The notes beneath the pieces were generated by a model. That model was not told the DNA's origin. It was given only the letters and a program-made list of their open reading frames with translations, and did not search any database. A DNA stretch of 51,269 nucleotides from an uncultured Collinsella sp. (GTDB lineage Bacteria; Actinomycetota; Coriobacteriia; Coriobacteriales; Coriobacteriaceae). Where the stretch lies: positions 1 through 51,269 of the forward strand of contig CAAEOW010000168.1 of NCBI GenBank assembly GCA_900757705.1, given 5' to 3'. The position numbers and the translations under genes are program-made. This document shows positions 51,188-51,269 of this stretch, one piece after another; within the stretch, counting starts at the first letter, position 1; every line of letters begins with the position of its first letter.

Positions 51188-51269
51188 CGTTGTGATTGTT
51201 GTTGCTAGTCGGAGGCTCGCCGGGACGGGGCGCGGGGTTTGGTCGATCGCGAGTTCCGCACGAGCCGGA

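Larger units (their letters stand above)
51018..51261. repeat. 19-bp perfect inverted repeat 206 bp apart
   Basis: GTGCGGAACTCGCGATCGA (51018-51036) is the exact reverse complement of 51243-51261. The left arm interlocks with the right arm of the 50934-51063 structure by three bases. Confidence 0.7.

Overview
The window looks like chromosome of a high-GC Gram-positive gut actinobacterium, most likely a Collinsella or close relative (Coriobacteriia). This is inferred from GC-rich codon use, GTG/TTG starts, an Ala-rich sortase-anchored surface protein ending in MPATG, a DUF2207 protein with a Gly-rich tail, GluQ, and the general look of the proteins. No rRNA, tRNA or CRISPR array was seen.

Layout. 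(1) 1-3440: a 100-bp perfect palindrome at the extreme left edge, two copies of a ~180-bp hairpin-forming repeat, and between them a leftward operon of a UBA-like/DUF4342 membrane protein, an OmpR-type regulator and its histidine kinase. (2) 3440-30852: a 27-kb accessory region that reads as a defence island. In order: an AbiE toxin-antitoxin pair; an orphan HsdM/HsdS-like protein; a four-gene cassette (zinc-ribbon protein, soluble VirD4-like ATPase, ClpP-like protease, unknown protein) and a small membrane protein; a leftward SIR2-domain protein downstream of a broken DUF2357 fragment; a complete LlaJI-type restriction-modification operon (two m5C methyltransferases, McrB-like AAA motor, DUF2357/McrC-like nuclease); a possible phage tail relic; a frameshifted DUF6076 gene; two small acidic proteins; and a two-gene operon of a 1310-aa helicase-nuclease with a 631-aa partner of unknown family. 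Small gene relics, palindromes and abrupt GC changes fill the gaps, as expected for repeated insertion and decay. (3) 30974-37601: a 1117-aa coiled-coil CAP-domain wall-anchored protein, small membrane or Cys-motif proteins, two overlapping metallophosphoesterases and leftward gluQ. (4) 38129-50926: mostly core genes: DUF2207 protein, GNAT acetyltransferase, purH, a conserved hypothetical, a BceRS/GraRS-like two-component pair, a universal stress protein, uppP and pcrA. (5) 50927-51269: no gene, but a dense nest of inverted repeats and terminators.

Best candidates for undescribed biology are the helicase-nuclease/partner pair (24693-30504) and the zinc-ribbon/VirD4-like/ClpP-like/unknown cassette (6765-10815). 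Both are complete, co-directional, lie in a defence neighbourhood and match no system I can name with confidence. Several intergenic hairpin repeats also merit attention. All family calls come from reading motifs by eye; no database search was run.
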